A DNA stretch of 64,000 nt from Monarcha castaneiventris obscurior (GCA_026261815.1 JAMPIT010000884.1:10119001-10183000), one strand, 5' to 3'. Shown: positions 37,644 through 51,007, numbered from the stretch's first letter. The notes: a model not told the origin generated them from the letters alone. Program-made: numbers and translations.

Positions 37644-40600
37644 ATAGCAAAAGTACAAAGTTCACATTGAAAATGGTGTGGCATGGTTTTATCCTACAAT
37701 AACACAACAGTTCTTTAATATTTAACTTTTATAATAACAGCTGAATTAAATACATGCTTCCAGAGACACAAACTGTTCCAAACCTGGCTGCTTCACAGAT
37801 GGTGGATGCAGAGATTAAGTGACTGCCTGAAAGTAACACAGGAAGTCTGTGGCAAAGTCAAAAACTGATCCAAGAACTCCCAATTCCTCTCCATTGTGGG
37901 CACCACAGGGCTATTTCGCCTTCTGGCTAGTGCTATTATTTTGTACCTGTATACAGTGTTTGCCCTCACCTGGCTTTGTTAAAATTACCATTAGAAAACA
38001 CCAGCTCTCACCTCCAACAACCCCCATGTTAGGCCTCACAAGTTCTAACCCCCCTTAAAGCTGGGGGAAGGTCCAGGAACATCTCCCAGCACAGCTCCCA
38101 GACACACAGCACTGACATCCCATCTCTCTCCCATCCTACAAACACAACCCCACAGACCCCTCACAGCCTCCTGAACAATCTGCCTCACAATCTATTTGCA
38201 AATCTGGCAGCATGGTGTGCAAAGTCTCACCCATCCATTAGTTTCTAGAAGGAAGCTGTGGCTCAGGAACCCCTTTCCTATCCAGTCTGGGAGGTCCATG
38301 CTCACCTGGTGCCCAGCAGCTCCAGCTATAGGAACGAGCTGCTGGTGCTCTTGGAGGGACCTTTGCAAGTATATTTTTGCAGAACTTCAGTTCCAGCGAA
38401 GATAACCCCAAAGCCTTCACCTTTTATTTGGGATAACTGAGAACAAGGAAACTGAAAGACTGTATAGGAGGGATTCAGAAAAATACAAGCGGCTGTTAAC
38501 CACTCAAGTTACTGCATGTTAGTGGGAAATAAACACCAGACGTGTGCCCTCAAAAACCTCCCAGATGTGATTTGTCCAGAACTGCAATACAATCAGAAAT
38601 ACAATCCAGGAATTGCACACCAGTGTGTCTTGGCACTGATCACCACAGAACAGTCACTGCACCTCATGGTCACACAGGACTGCCTCACTCAGGGTCTTCC
38701 TAAGTGAAGAGAAATCATGGTGTGCCAGAAGCCATCAAATCCAGCTTCCATAAATCTGCTAAAAATGATAAAGGAAAAAATAAAACATGAAAAATATTTG
38801 CAAGGAGCAGTAAATGAAGATGGAAGTCTACAGTACATCTAAAATTAATCACTATTTTAAAAACAGTGATTATTTCCCTTCTTAAAACTGCTTAGTTTTC
38901 ACAAACACACATACCTGTGTTTATGGTTGCATCAACCAGCTCATCCAGATTTGTTCCTATTAGCCAGATTCCATAACTTACAGTAGATGAAAAATGAAAA
39001 GCTGGATCCTGTCAAAGGATGCCAGATAACTTGTGATTAAAAAAGATTTCAGGGATGAAGTTTCCTGAGTAACCACAGAAAAGCCACATATTGATCACTT
39101 GAGCTCAGAGTTCTCCCTTTCCCAAGGGAAAGGACATAAAAACATGCATCTGTTTGTATCAGTTTGAGAGGAAGTGGTAGAAAGAATGACTGTAACAGTG
39201 CCCTGTCCAGCATTATTTTCTGGCTCTCCCAGCATCTGCTGATGTTTGAAGTGCATCTGCACAAAGTGTACCTTTGCTAAACTTCTCAAAATATATGAAA
39301 TCTCAACTATTTCACAACAACAAATCAAAATTAGGTGATAATGGATATGTAAAACCAATGCCACCTTCTCCGTCTCTCTCAGTCTGCCTGCAGGAGCCAG
39401 CAAAGCCTGTGCAAATTTGTGTTTGAACCCCATCAGCACCAGTGCAAACATGTTATTCAGAAATCTCAAAATAACAGAATTTACTTCATTGATTTCTAAT
39501 CCCTGTCTCCAGTTGGAATAGTTCCCATAGAAAACTCCAGAAGCTGTGGAATGGCAGTGACAGAAGAGAAGGGAAAGAGGATTACCATCAAAGAGACTTA
39601 CCCTACAGTGATCACTTGCCCGTATTAGCATATGCATATTATTTTTAATGTAGACATAGAAATGCCAAGGAAATATTACTTTCAAACTATGAAGTTATCC
39701 CAAGGGTGATAGTTTTGTAAAAATAGAATACCTTATACTATTCATGAATTTAATTGCACAACATGGAAAACAGCACTGTGCTTTTCCCAGCCAGCATTAA
39801 GTAGAGACAAATAGGCCTCACATGGAGACTCACGCTGTTCATTTGAGGGTAATCCCTGGAAGACACTCTGTCACTGACATGTTATCCTCCTATTCCACAG
39901 CACATTGGACAACTCACTGACAATTTCTTTCTCTGAAAACCTGCTGTCACTTCAGGGTGTGCTGGGCAGCCTCCAGCACGTAACAGGCTCCAGAAGATGG
40001 TCCCAAACTCCCAGTGCCTTGTAGGCTTCAGCAATGATCAAAACAAGAAGAGACAAGATACTGAGCATTTTCTGGGAGGGTTCTGCATCTTAGCAACTCA
40101 AAAACTGGATCTGTAATCCCATTCATTTACCTCACCAATAAGACAGGATATTTTTTTCTTTTAGGTTTATTTTCATGGAGTGGTAGGGGATAGCAGGATG
40201 TCAGTGAATGAAATAGAAGGCATCTGCTTGGCATTCAGTGCCTGATGGCTTCTAATGCCATGGGTTGGAAAAGTTTAATCTAGAATTTGCCTTAAAATAA
40301 AGAGGGAGAAAAACAGTAAATAAATAAAAAGAGATATGTGGCTGTGGTGCAGGGATTCAGCATTTGGAGAACCATCAGTGCCATCATCAGTGGATTTGAC
40401 ACCCAAGGAGAAGCAACACTACTCTTGCCTCCATACCAGCTTTCACCAAATCCTCTCCCCCATATCCAGCACAACCTTCACAGTAACAAGTTGTCCTCGG
40501 TATGACCCATGTTTCCAGCTAGTGAAGTCCTCCTCTCTTCCCCCCATTCCCTCAGATGGCATCAGTTTTCTATTTTAAAAATATCAAGTCACCCTATCTC

Positions 40601-43600
40601 AGCTGCATTATAAACAAAGACAAACAAAACAACCCAAAAGAGTTTCGTGTGTGTGGAACAAGAAAAAAACACTTCAAACCCAAAGAAGTTTCCAATAAGT
40701 CACTCATTGAAATTCAGGAAGAAAAAACCCCAAAGGGTAAAAATACCCTCACGTATCCAAGTTCTCTGAGGCCATTTCTTTCCCTCATCTGTGTTCCATC
40801 ATCTTCTTCCTTATCCAAAAGAGTTGTGGTGTCCGTGGGAGTATGAAAAAACATTGGTGTGACCACGGAAAGGAACTCTCTGTCTGGCTGCAGAAAGCCA
40901 TGCGTTATCCCGTCTCCAGGAACTCAGTCTTCCTTCGACAGTCATAAATATTCTCTGATGACAAAGCAGAGGGTAGTCATTCAACCAGACTGAATAATAC
41001 TGTACAACCCTGAAAAGCACACTGGTATCTGTGCTCTATCCCCAGCCACAACAAATATCCACAGGAAACAAACCTGACTGGCCTCATGTGTAGGACACCC
41101 TGCACTGCCACATCCACCTTCAGGGTGATTCAGACAGGAGTGCTGGACTTCTTTCTTTCAGAGGCCCCAACACACCCGGTGGCCATAAAATTTATCTGAG
41201 GACAGTGTCATCCAGAGCAGCCCTTGGCAAAGGACTTGGGGTTGCTGGTGAGTGAGAGCTGGACATGACCCAGCTGTGCGTGCTGGGACCCCTAACTCCC
41301 CATGTGCTGGACTGAGAGTGATGAGCCTCCACCACGCATCACTGGATGACATACAAAGCCTGAAGAAAGCACCAATGCACAGGTTCTCATTAATGGTTAT
41401 GCTATTAAAGAATACACAAAAACCTATGCCACCTTTTTAGTTAAACCCTGTCCTTGGGAGTTTTCAAAGCTTCACAAAACATTTAGACACAAGTTTTTAA
41501 AAGGGAGGAAAAAAAAAGAGAAAGACTCATTACACCATTAACTTTACACTATACTGTGTAACCAAAGACCTCCTAATTTTCAGGAGAACATTGCTTAACA
41601 TCTTGTTGCATAAATATTCTGCTTGTGCAAGGAGATCTGGGAATGATCAGTACTGTATGTCACAGTCTTGCCAAAGTTATTGATGAGAAAGTTATCTTCA
41701 TGACCAACCTTCCCCTAGCCAGAAGAAAAAAAATAAGATCTAAATGTAAGTCACTCTCCTCTGCTGGCCTCCCTTTTCGCTCCCCAAACCCCAAATTAAT
41801 ATCTTTACAGCAAATAAACAAATAATCACTTTATGCTTACCCATATGCCTTCTGCTTTTATGGTAGCATTATACATTAAATTTAATATTGCCCTTCAAGG
41901 TAGAAGCAAGTAATAAAACTAACCTGTTTATTAGTCAGTGTAGTTTGAGAATTATACTCGCATTTCTGCCTTTGAGAATGTGAGACATTGTTGACACAAT
42001 GGAGGCCAAGCATGCATTTATGGCGCATGATATCACCATGGGGCTCACAGAGGCAGTTTACTTATTCTACAGATGACTGCCACAAGAGAATGTAATTGCT
42101 CAATAATGTGTCAATGTACCCATGGAAGCATTTAAGTCATCTGAGACCTGTATTGGGAACTTGCCAGGGACCCTAGCACTACCTCTAATTTGCACGAAAT
42201 GGAGGAATTGTGGCCGTCTTCCGCAGTAAGGATAAACAGAACAAGGGAAAAAGTCAGGACGAGTCAAAAAGGCACCCCTTTCTCAGAAAACCGAACACAA
42301 CTGGAAGGGGAAAAACTGTTCCCCAGAATCAGGAAATAAAAGCTGTAAGACTAACAACCTTGCAAGCAGGCAAGTCAACAGCAGTGGGGTACACTCCAGC
42401 ACATGAGATGATCTGCATTGGGGAGAAATTACCTCACCAAGAATTAAAGCCTCAGAAATAGATGTAACACCTGACTGAAAAGCTATTTATGGACAATGAA
42501 ATCCTCGTACCATCTGCACCATGGCTTTCGTTTTTTAGTCATAAATCAAGTTAAAGTGAAACATCCAAGTGATGGAATACTAGTGTGAGGTAAATAACAA
42601 TCAAAGCCTGCTGAACAATGCAAATCAAGTAGCACCATGTAGGAACAGCTTAATAAATCAGTGTCTTTTCCATACTTCTCAAGAATTAAAGGGTCATAGG
42701 ATGAGATCCAACTTCGTGGATGCCTACTTTTAAGCACATAACTACTTCCATTGATTTTGAGAACACTACCCAAATGCTTCAGTTCAGGTACATGAAAATA
42801 TCTGGGTGAGCGAAAGCCTTGGTAAGGAAGTCATCACTGGAAGCTTTGGGAAGCTTTTCAAGCCAATGGAAGTTGTAACTCTCTCCAGTAAGAGCCACAA
42901 TAATGTAAAGACGCCCTGCAGCTAAAGTGAGAACGACCAAAGTCCCCAGTGGCTCAAGCAAAACAGGAATTTACAGCCTTTTCCAGCATCTTATTGGAGA
43001 ATCTTTCGTGAATTTTCCAAATGGTTTACAGGATGTTTTCTGTTCACCTTTTCTCAAGACACAGCTCAGAAGAACCTGTCCCCTTTTAGCACAAATGGGT
43101 TCAGTCCCCAACCCCACCATGAGTCCAAGGATCTGACTGAAGGACAACCATTGTGCCATGCCATGATGTTTAGCTCAGGGCCCACATGTGACCTACTCCA
43201 TGAAAAAAAAAAGTAAAAATCCTAGTTCTGCGAATTTCAGGTTAGTTTTCCAATCTAGTTTTTTCCCCCCAGCCCTCCCTCTACTTCTCCCTCCCACCCT
43301 GATCTGACTTTTCCCATTTCAAATGAGATTTAGAAGTCTGCCCGATGGCAGGTGGGTGGAGGCACTCCAGATACTATGTTTGTTGGTAGCCCAGCAGTTA
43401 TTTGTGGTTGACTTTTTTGGTTGCCCACAGGAATTTCCAGGGTGGTGTAAACAGACAGATGTGGGTTCTTTTCTGCTATATAGATCACACCATAGAGAGA
43501 TATCAAAGGAAAAAACCAAGCCCATGAATAATGCACTAGTGGGAGCATTTGAAGCTCTGAACTTTGAAGACTGGCCTCTGAATTTATTGGTTTAATTGTC

Positions 43601-46021
43601 GGGTACGGACACTTAGGCCGCCAGATAGCTTTTGAAATCAAAACATCACTGAAAGGCTTCCCGAATATTTAGAAGTTTATACAAAGTGTAAGTGGGCTCA
43701 AGTACTGGCAAACTCCAGGCTGGTCCTGCCCTGACAGCACTGCCCTAGTCTTACATGCTAAAATTGTTCTTTCCTTCTTTCCCTCAGTAGCACTGTGATT
43801 TGATTTTTATGTCAGTGAGGCATCTCAGCAACTGTTCCATGGCTCATTGCTGCTGTAACAGTGGGAAGCTGAAGGGGAGAATTTCAAGGGTATGGATTAG
43901 TAAAGCTCCACAGATTTCAGTCTAATTCATACTAGACAGGAAATTCTGCCCCTTGTTCTCTTTTTTCTGTTTGTTTCTACTGTTACCATTATGCAAATGC
44001 TACTTTTGCAGTGGGATTTCTATGTGCCTTGTGCTCACACAAGAGACACATCACGGCATTTTTAGCCTTGAGATTAACAACTAGCCCATGATTAAAAACA
44101 CATTAAGTCAATGGTGCAACATCCTAATTGTTCTTATTCTGGAGTTGCCAGCTAGAGCTTTTCTCATAATTTATTTTTCCAGGAGGACTTGTATATGTTT
44201 CTGTCAGTCTATTTTGGAGCATGGCAGGTTACAGAGGCACATTGATTCATGGCTGGACATGGATTATTTTAAGTAGAAAGAAAAAGGAATCCTGGTTTTA
44301 ACAGCCTTGCACTGTCATCTTGCGGTTCGAGTACTCAGTTCCTCACCCTTATTTGGAAATGCCTTGAACAAGAATTCAATTTGAGCAGGAAGAAACGGTG
44401 ATAGCCTCACTCCCACGGCTTCGGTTTGTTTGGAGGCCTCCTTCCTGACATTCTTGAGACAACAAGACAGAGTGACCTTGCCAACAGTTTCCACTTCAGT
44501 TTGTTCCATGTCCTCCCTTCATGAGAGGAAAGCATCACCTCCTCCATAAAATCATCATTATTTAGTAGACTTCATCTCCTCCAGACTTACAGCACTCCCA
44601 CTATGAACACGTGCTCCAAGACAAGTTTTCAGGGTGCTGTTATGCACAGTGCTCCTTCCTGCCTGAGATTTAAAGAGGGAACAGTCTGCCACCGTCAGCT
44701 CTTGGTGAGGGACAGATCTGTTTCACAACTGAGGCAAATCACTTCCAACATCTTTTTGGTTTTACCCACTAATCTCGACTTGCAAACAGCAATCATTTTT
44801 GCCTCTTTTCTGGACTGCTCAAGATACCAAGCATGGGATTATCCTTGTAGACGCTTTCAAGAGTTAATTTTCTGAGCTTGTCCAAAAGACAAGAGAAAGT
44901 CCTGAGCCAGGCTTCCCTTCATCTCCAGCAGTGCTGTTCCCAGCCAGAAAGCTGCTCTCCCACCTGCTTCCTTATATCCTCCCGCTGGATAAAAAGAAAC
45001 CATATTCTGCAAAGACAGCCCAAATCCATCCCCTCCCAGTGAAGCCTGGCCAAATCATGTATCCGTGAGTGACCAGAAATGAGGAAATCAACCTAACTAG
45101 TTACTTGGATGTGCACAGTAGGATGTTACCCCAACCTAAACCACACATTCCAAAAGTTGCATCCCTGTCCTCAACAGGCAATACTTAGATCTATTATACA
45201 AAATCCTCCTTACCATTTTACCAATACTAGGAATCAAAAGCTTAAAAATCTACATTGTTTCTATTTGTGCTATTCACTTTAGTCATTTGTCTCGGATTAG
45301 AAGGAAAAAAATCCTCATAATATCACTCTTGTTACATTCAGTTTCAGCATCTCTATTTTGGCTGCCAATACCTTGAGGAAATGTTTATTTTACAGAAACC
45401 ACAGTTAACATTAAGAGTTAGGGGCAAAAAAATCAAAAATGGATTTCTAAGGGACTTAGTTTAGTACTTGGGGAAAACCCACTGTATTTTGATGAGAATT
45501 GTGTTACTGTTGTTTCCTTGAATGAAATTAAGCATGCGAAAAGTGAATTCCCCATTTTCGAAAAGAACTGTCTTACAGCTTAAAATGTTGTAAACCATAT
45601 TTACTTCAACTTTTCTTTTACATGTGAGAATTGTCATGATCTTGCAAATAGATTGCCACAGATAAGATTTGTGCATCAACCCAAAATCTCACTGCCAGCA
45701 GAGGGATCCTCTGTGGGCTTTGGAATCCATTAGAGCACCAGAGTCTCTGTGAGGGTTATACTTGAAAACTCCCAAAATACAAGGTATTTATGCAAGTTGT
45801 TTTTCAACTGTAAGGGATTTTAAAGGGTTAGAATGAGCTATTTTATTCTCACACTTTCAAAATTACTACAATTTGGTTTAACTTCAGAAAAAAACTTCTT
45901 CAGAGATAAAATGTAAAACCAGTTCATAAAGAGGATTAGAAAATAATGGGGTGGTATGGAAACTTTGGGAGCTGAGAGTTACCACCAGTATGACTACTGT
46001 TACCAAACAAATGGACTGAAC

Positions 46022-46485
46022 AGACTCATAGATTCATTAAGGCTGGAAAAGACATCCAAGGTCATTGAGTCCAGCCTGTGACTGATCCCCACGTTGCCAC
46101 CCAGACCAGAGCACTGAGTGCCACATCCAGTTGTTCCTTGGACACTTCCAGGGATGGGGACTCCACCACCTCCCTGGGCCATCCCTGCCAATGCCTGACC
46201 ACCCTTTCGGTGAAGAAATTCCTCCTGATGTCCAACCTGAACCTCTCCTGGCACAGCTTGGGGCTGTTTCTTTTTGTCCTGTCCCTTGTTCCTAGGAGCA
46301 GAGCCTGATCACCACCAGCAACCCCCCCCCCCCGCCCCCTGTCTGCCCCCTCCTGTCAGGGAGCTGTGCAGAGCCAGAAGGTCCCTCCGAGCATCCTTTT
46401 CTCCAGGCTGAGCCCCCTTCCCCAGCTGTTCCCGGTTCTCCATGCCCTTTCCCCAGTTCTGTTCCTTTCTCTGGACTCAAAAAGG
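46022..46485 (-). mobile_element. CR1 LINE 3' fragment with internal C tract
   Basis: Seen: AGACTCATAGATTCATTAAG, then GGCTGGAAAAGACATCCAAG, continuing nearly identically to 20627-21040. It differs by a C12 tract at 46322-46333 with a further C-rich run, where the sister copy has short unique sequence. The 5' side ends near TTTCTCTGGACTC (46485). Confidence 0.9.
46322..46341. repeat. C12 tract inside CR1
   Basis: C12 at 46322-46333, then G and further C, inside the CR1 copy. The sister CR1 at 20627 lacks it. Confidence 0.9.
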
Positions 46486-46730
46486 TGAAGAATCTTATTT
46501 TTGGCATGCTTAGCAGAGATGTCAGGAGACAAATCCAACGGACAAAAGGTGTGTGGGAAAGTCCAATCGCCATGCATAGAGATGCCCTCGAACCCAGGGA
46601 CTGATAACCTGCAGGGGGCAAAGCAAAACGAAACCACGGAGACCCGGCTCAGCACTAGGGAGCAAGACAAGCTGCCATCTCCCAAGAGTGCAGGAATGCA
46701 CATCCCACAAGGCCGACAGCACCAAACCCA

Positions 46731-46801
<71 letters not shown>

Positions 46802-49126
46802 TGCAGGGCTCCGAGAGCAGCAGGGACCACCTCTGACAGCAGGAGCAGCACATGCTAATTCCGCCCTTCCTCTCGCCGCCAGCACTGCCAGCCCGGCTGA
46901 TAATTGGCACTAACTGCGGCCGTGGTTGCTGTGATGTGGCAGCTGTTTGCCAAGAGCTGGACTGAGACCACCAACTCACTTCAGACAGGCCACTAAACAC
47001 CCATCTGAGGGTAACCACGAGGTCGCTCTCAACTTGGGTTCGATTCAAACTGGGGACTTCGAGGTGAAAAGGCTCCGCATTCATATACCAGTCCCTTGAG
47101 TCATCCCATCCACCCTCTATAGTTATTTCAAAGTGCTCTGGTAAGCAATATCTGAGAACATTACATGTGTTCAAAATGCTAAAAATACACGTCTAAGAAG
47201 GCAGATCACTTAAAAGTACATTCTCCTTTCTCTTTAAAGAGAAAAAAAATAAAAAAAAAATTAATTTCAAGTTGCTTTTTTTTTCTAGTTTTTTTTTTCC
47301 CCCCCACACCCTGCTTTGCCATTCCAATTAATTTCTTGCAAATATCTTTAGAATACTGACTGTTATCTTTAGAATACAAGACTGTTCTTGGAAAAAAAAA
47401 TGTTCCTTTTACCTTTGTACTTTCTAAATAGCTAAATCAGTACTAGAAAGAAGGTGAAAGTACTTGGGGGGGAGGGGGTGTGAGAAGGGTAGCAGAAACA
47501 AAACAAAATGCTAAAAGATGGATTAAAAAGGCCCCACACTGAAAACGGCAAGTACCAGGGATTTCACCCAGGGTTTCTCAAATGTGCGGATTTGTTTTCA
47601 GAGCTACGCTGCCCTCTGGTACCCCAGGATATGGTATTTTCAATGCAGCTCCAGAGGGTCACCAATCTATTTGTGTCACCTATCCTGGGATCTGACAACT
47701 CTCCCCAGGGGCTCAGTTAAACAAGCCTTCAGTTTTGAAACAAAGTGGATTTTAATTGAGAAGCACCTGTGGAGAGAGTCTACTGGCATTAAAAAGCAAA
47801 TTTATCACAGTGAATCATAGAAGCAGGAGGTGGGGGAGCCAGCAGGGAGGGGGAGTCCACACGTACATCATACCTGCAACACAGAACCAGTCCTTTCATA
47901 AAAAGCCACTGGAAAAATGTGTAGGATCTGTCTGCACCCCACAAAGAGTGTTTTTCCCAACAAGCTGTTCCCAGGGTGCTGAAAAGCTATCATTCATAAA
48001 AAATTATTGAGGGGGAAGGAGGTAGCAAAAGGGAGTTCAGGAGGCCAGGGATACCAGTGGGAGCTGCAGAATGAGACCCTCTGTAAAGCACGCACCTGTT
48101 TGTGGCCACCATAAAAGCTTAACTAGAAAGCCTCAAGTTCCAAAATGGGGGGGTGGGAGAAAGGGGGAAAAAGGGAAAACATAATGAAAGCTTGTCCTAA
48201 TATCAAAATACACTTTAACCCATGGAGTGCAGACTCACAACAGATGGCTGCAATTTAGAATAAAGCCCTGGCAATGAGAAAAAACACTGAACTGAGGAGG
48301 AAACTTCCAGACACATCTTGGTATCATCAAACAGACATGGACTTGTGGCAACGACTGGTATTGCATCGCTTTATAAAATATGTGGCTAAAAAAACTGCTT
48401 CTTAAACAAAATTTAATGTTGGCCTAGAGAGCAGTTGGAGGTGCCAACGTCTGTCTAAATGTAGTAATAACTCCACTAAGGAAGAGTTTACAAGGCAAGG
48501 AGAAGAGAGTAAAGCCAACACTTGGATGACTGACACAAAAACATTCACAGTGACAAGGGATGTGCTGTAGTTTTAATGACATTATTGGCAAGATCCCTTG
48601 GTAATTTGTTTGAATGTTATGTACTCACTTCACCCTTGGTGAGGAGCAGAAATCATGGGCTCCACCCTGTCAGCCCAGTTAAAAGACTTGACATTAAGGA
48701 GGAGGCTCCTCATAGGTATCAGTCGCTAAGGGTGTTTTTTACTCTCAGGAAATAGCTGGGCATTTTCATCCATTATTTCCTGATCAATGTTTTCCCATTT
48801 ATTGCACATGTAACACTCCCTTTCCACCCCCCTTGTTTATGTAAATCAGCCTTACTTCTAATCAAAAGTAGGCACAGCCTGCAATGTGCATAAGAAAAGA
48901 AATGCGCAGTGCAGAATAAAGAGGGTAAGGAACAGAAATACCACCCACTCTACATCTCACGTCTGGGGAAATGTGGTTTTGTAAATGGTTCATCAACAAT
49001 TTCAGAATTTGCTTTTTATTTATCTCTTTTAAAATCACTGCTGAAGTAATAACCTACTTCTCCCCTGCCGCAGTGCCTTGATTAAAAAGGCTTGCTTCAA
49101 CCTTTTTTGTTAAGACACTGCTATCT
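46486..49126. other. Intergenic DNA around the CTG tract
   Basis: GC-richer for about 450 bp around the CTG repeat (46500-46950), then AT-rich with homopolymer runs near 47250-47300. No exon could be supported. Confidence 0.55.
46732..46803 (+). repeat. (CTG)22-TTG-CTG trinucleotide tract (CAG on minus strand)
   Basis: Twenty-two uninterrupted CTG units at 46732-46797, then TTG and one more CTG. Minus-strand frames read poly-Gln, poly-Ser or poly-Ala. No coding context could be shown. Confidence 0.97.
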
Positions 49127-49432
49127 TGGATGGAGAGAGACTATTTACAGAAACATGGTGTGACATGACAAGGGGGAATGGCTTCAAACTAAAGAAAGTA
49201 GGCCTAGATTAGATATTAGGAGGAAATTAGTCCTTCTGAGGGTGGTGAGGCCCTGGCACAGGGCACCCAGAGAAGCTGTGGCTGCCCCATCCCTGGAAGT
49301 GTCCAAGGCCACAAGGACAGAGCTTGGAGCAATCCGGTCTAGTGGAAGGTGTCCCTGCCCATGGCATGGGGGTGGAATGAGATGAGCTTTAATGTCCCTT
49401 CCAATCCAAACCATTCAGTGATTCTGTAACTG
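49127..49432 (+). mobile_element. CR1 LINE 3' fragment
   Basis: Seen: GGAGAGAGACTATTTACAGA, the GGCCCTGGCACAGGGCACCC block, CCCATCCCTGGAAGTGTCCA, and the 3' end CCAATCCAAACCATTCAGTG followed by ATTCTG. Orientation is plus and the 5' end is truncated. Confidence 0.92.
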
Positions 49433-49789
49433 TTTAGATCTCTTTTTCTAGGGATTATCTTTTTTACTCAGCCTATCTTACATATTCTTTCAGCATGCTC
49501 TTCCCTTCCTGCACTTTAATTCTTACATTTAACATTAACAGCTGAATAGTTCCATAGCAAATGTAGATCACTTCCTCCACAGTTAATACAGAGGTAATCT
49601 GAAGCAGCAAACTGATTCTTCTCCCCCAGATCCCCCCCTCAAAAAAGCCCAAGTACACTATTTCGATGATCTGTTCTGTGAGAAAAGTGTCAACGCAAAT
49701 GCTCAGTGTTAAACTGATTCCTAGTCAAAACTGTTTAAATACAATTAAGCAATATACATAGGATTTATCATGAAAGAACAGCTCACCAT

Positions 49790-50205
49790 GCTGGCATTGC
49801 TGAGGCACTGTGAATCTGGGAGTCTGTTTCGGGCCTCTCACTGCAAGAAAGACATTGAGGGGCTGGAGTGTGTCCAGAGAAGAGAAGGGAGCTGGGGAAG
49901 GGGCTGGAGTACCAGGAGCAGCTAAGGGAGCTGGGGGGGGCTCAGCCTGGAGAAAAGGAGGCTCAGAGGGACCTTCTCGCTCTCTATAACTCCCTGACAG
50001 GAGGGTGCAGCCAGATTGGGATTGGTCTGTTCTCCCAAATAACGAGAGACAGGACATGGGGAAATGGCCACAAGCTGTGACAGGGGAGGTTCAGGGTGGC
50101 TATTTAGGAAAATTCCTCCTGGAAATGGCCATCCAGCCCTGGCATGGGCTGCATAGGGCAGTGGTGGAATCCCCATCTATTCTGATCTGCTTAAGGTGAG
50201 GAGAG
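49790..50205 (+). mobile_element. CR1 LINE fragment (copy B of a near-identical inverted pair)
   Basis: Seen: homology begins near CATGCTGGCATTGCTGAGGC (diverged) and becomes identical to the reverse complement of 22905-23161 from 49837 to 50094. It then diverges again through CATCCAGCCCTGGCATGGGC to about 50205. The 3' terminus is missing or too diverged to see. The next CR1 tail begins at 51003, across the ERVL LTR. Confidence 0.9.
49837..50094. repeat. Inverted-repeat block, copy B (258 bp)
   Basis: Partner of 22905-23161 in opposite orientation, about 27 kb away. See that entry for the comparison. Confidence 0.9.
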
Positions 50206-50412
50206 GTGAGTTTTGCCCCAATCTAAAACTGCAGAAAGGAATTAGGTTCTCAGCATACTGGAAAACAAGATTAAAACCCAAATGAGCTTAAATGCTGGAA
50301 TCCAAAGCGATCATTCAGCTTAGATTTTTTTCATAAAGAAGGAAAGAAAGAGGTAAAATAGCAAAGCAGGAAAATGCCAAGAACAATTATGAGAAGCACA
50401 GGAAAGGGTTTA

Positions 50413-50417
50413 CCACC
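50413..50417. repeat. Target site duplication, left copy (CCACC)
   Basis: Identical to 51003-51007 and directly abuts the LTR end. A 5-bp match could arise by chance, but it coincides with TG/CA ends on both sides. Confidence 0.7.
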
Positions 50418-51002
50418 TGTATAGGTCCAGTGCTGGCTCACAGAGTGCAGTGGGGAAGATCATCCCCAGTGAAGCCCCTCCAAGAGCTGCCAGTGAGCCA
50501 GCAGCATAGCAGAGCCACAGCAGCAGGACCAGCAGAATGGGACACAAGTAGCCTCATAGGAGCAGCCAGCACAGCAAAGAACAGCACAGACAGAAAGGAC
50601 TCCGACACTTTGTAGATTCTGCAGCCCCTACGGAAGGTTGGGCACTTGCTTATAGAGTGGCAATGTCACATCTACCTCAGAGCAACAGCATGTCTGCGGA
50701 GAACTCCACCTTTGCTCCCTTAAAGTTCATTGGCTGTTCATTGGTATCCACGTGAAGTTCCTTTGATGTATCCAAAAGCTTATTGCTTGCTTTTCTCATA
50801 TATCAAGCTTTTATTGTTGTTTCCCTGATGTATCAATAGTTTATTAGAAGCTCTTTTAATAGCCTTGCAACAGGGCGCCTCATTTTCTAAAATAAAGCAG
50901 ATTCTAAAAGTTTTGTTAGAGGCAGTTCAACACTAACTTTCAAACTTTAATATTCAGAGAGGCAGTGGAGAAACATTCCTTACTTTTTTCTTGTTCACTA
51001 CA
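50418..51002 (-). mobile_element. Solo LTR of an ERVL-type endogenous retrovirus, 585 bp
   Basis: Seen: the plus-strand sequence starts TGTATAGG and ends TTCACTACA, giving TGTA...TACA ends. It is flanked by identical 5-bp repeats CCACC (50413-50417 and 51003-51007). Five-base duplications are typical of class III/ERVL. Orientation is inferred as minus from a TATAAG motif (minus strand, 50654-50649) about 230 bp before the U5 end, and from several AATAAA words and a CCAAT-like box on that strand. No internal retroviral sequence adjoins it, so it is a solo LTR. Confidence is higher for the limits than for the orientation. Confidence 0.78.
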
Positions 51003-51007
51003 CCACC
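51003..51007. repeat. Target site duplication, right copy (CCACC)
   Basis: Identical to 50413-50417. CR1 sequence follows at once, so the LTR seems to have inserted at the edge of, or inside, a CR1. Confidence 0.7.

Larger units (their letters stand above)
33596..46021. other. Long intergenic stretch nearly free of recognisable repeats
   Basis: Over 12 kb without an evident CR1 or LTR. Holds the weak coding-like frame at 36097-36447 and the 28-bp palindrome at 37616-37643. A 196-codon minus frame at 39095-39685 is not convincing as a gene. Confidence 0.55.

Noticed and set aside
39095..39685. 196-codon minus-strand open frame
   Set aside because: No recognisable domain, signal or family resemblance. 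One frame of this length is expected by chance in 64 kb of vertebrate DNA read six ways.
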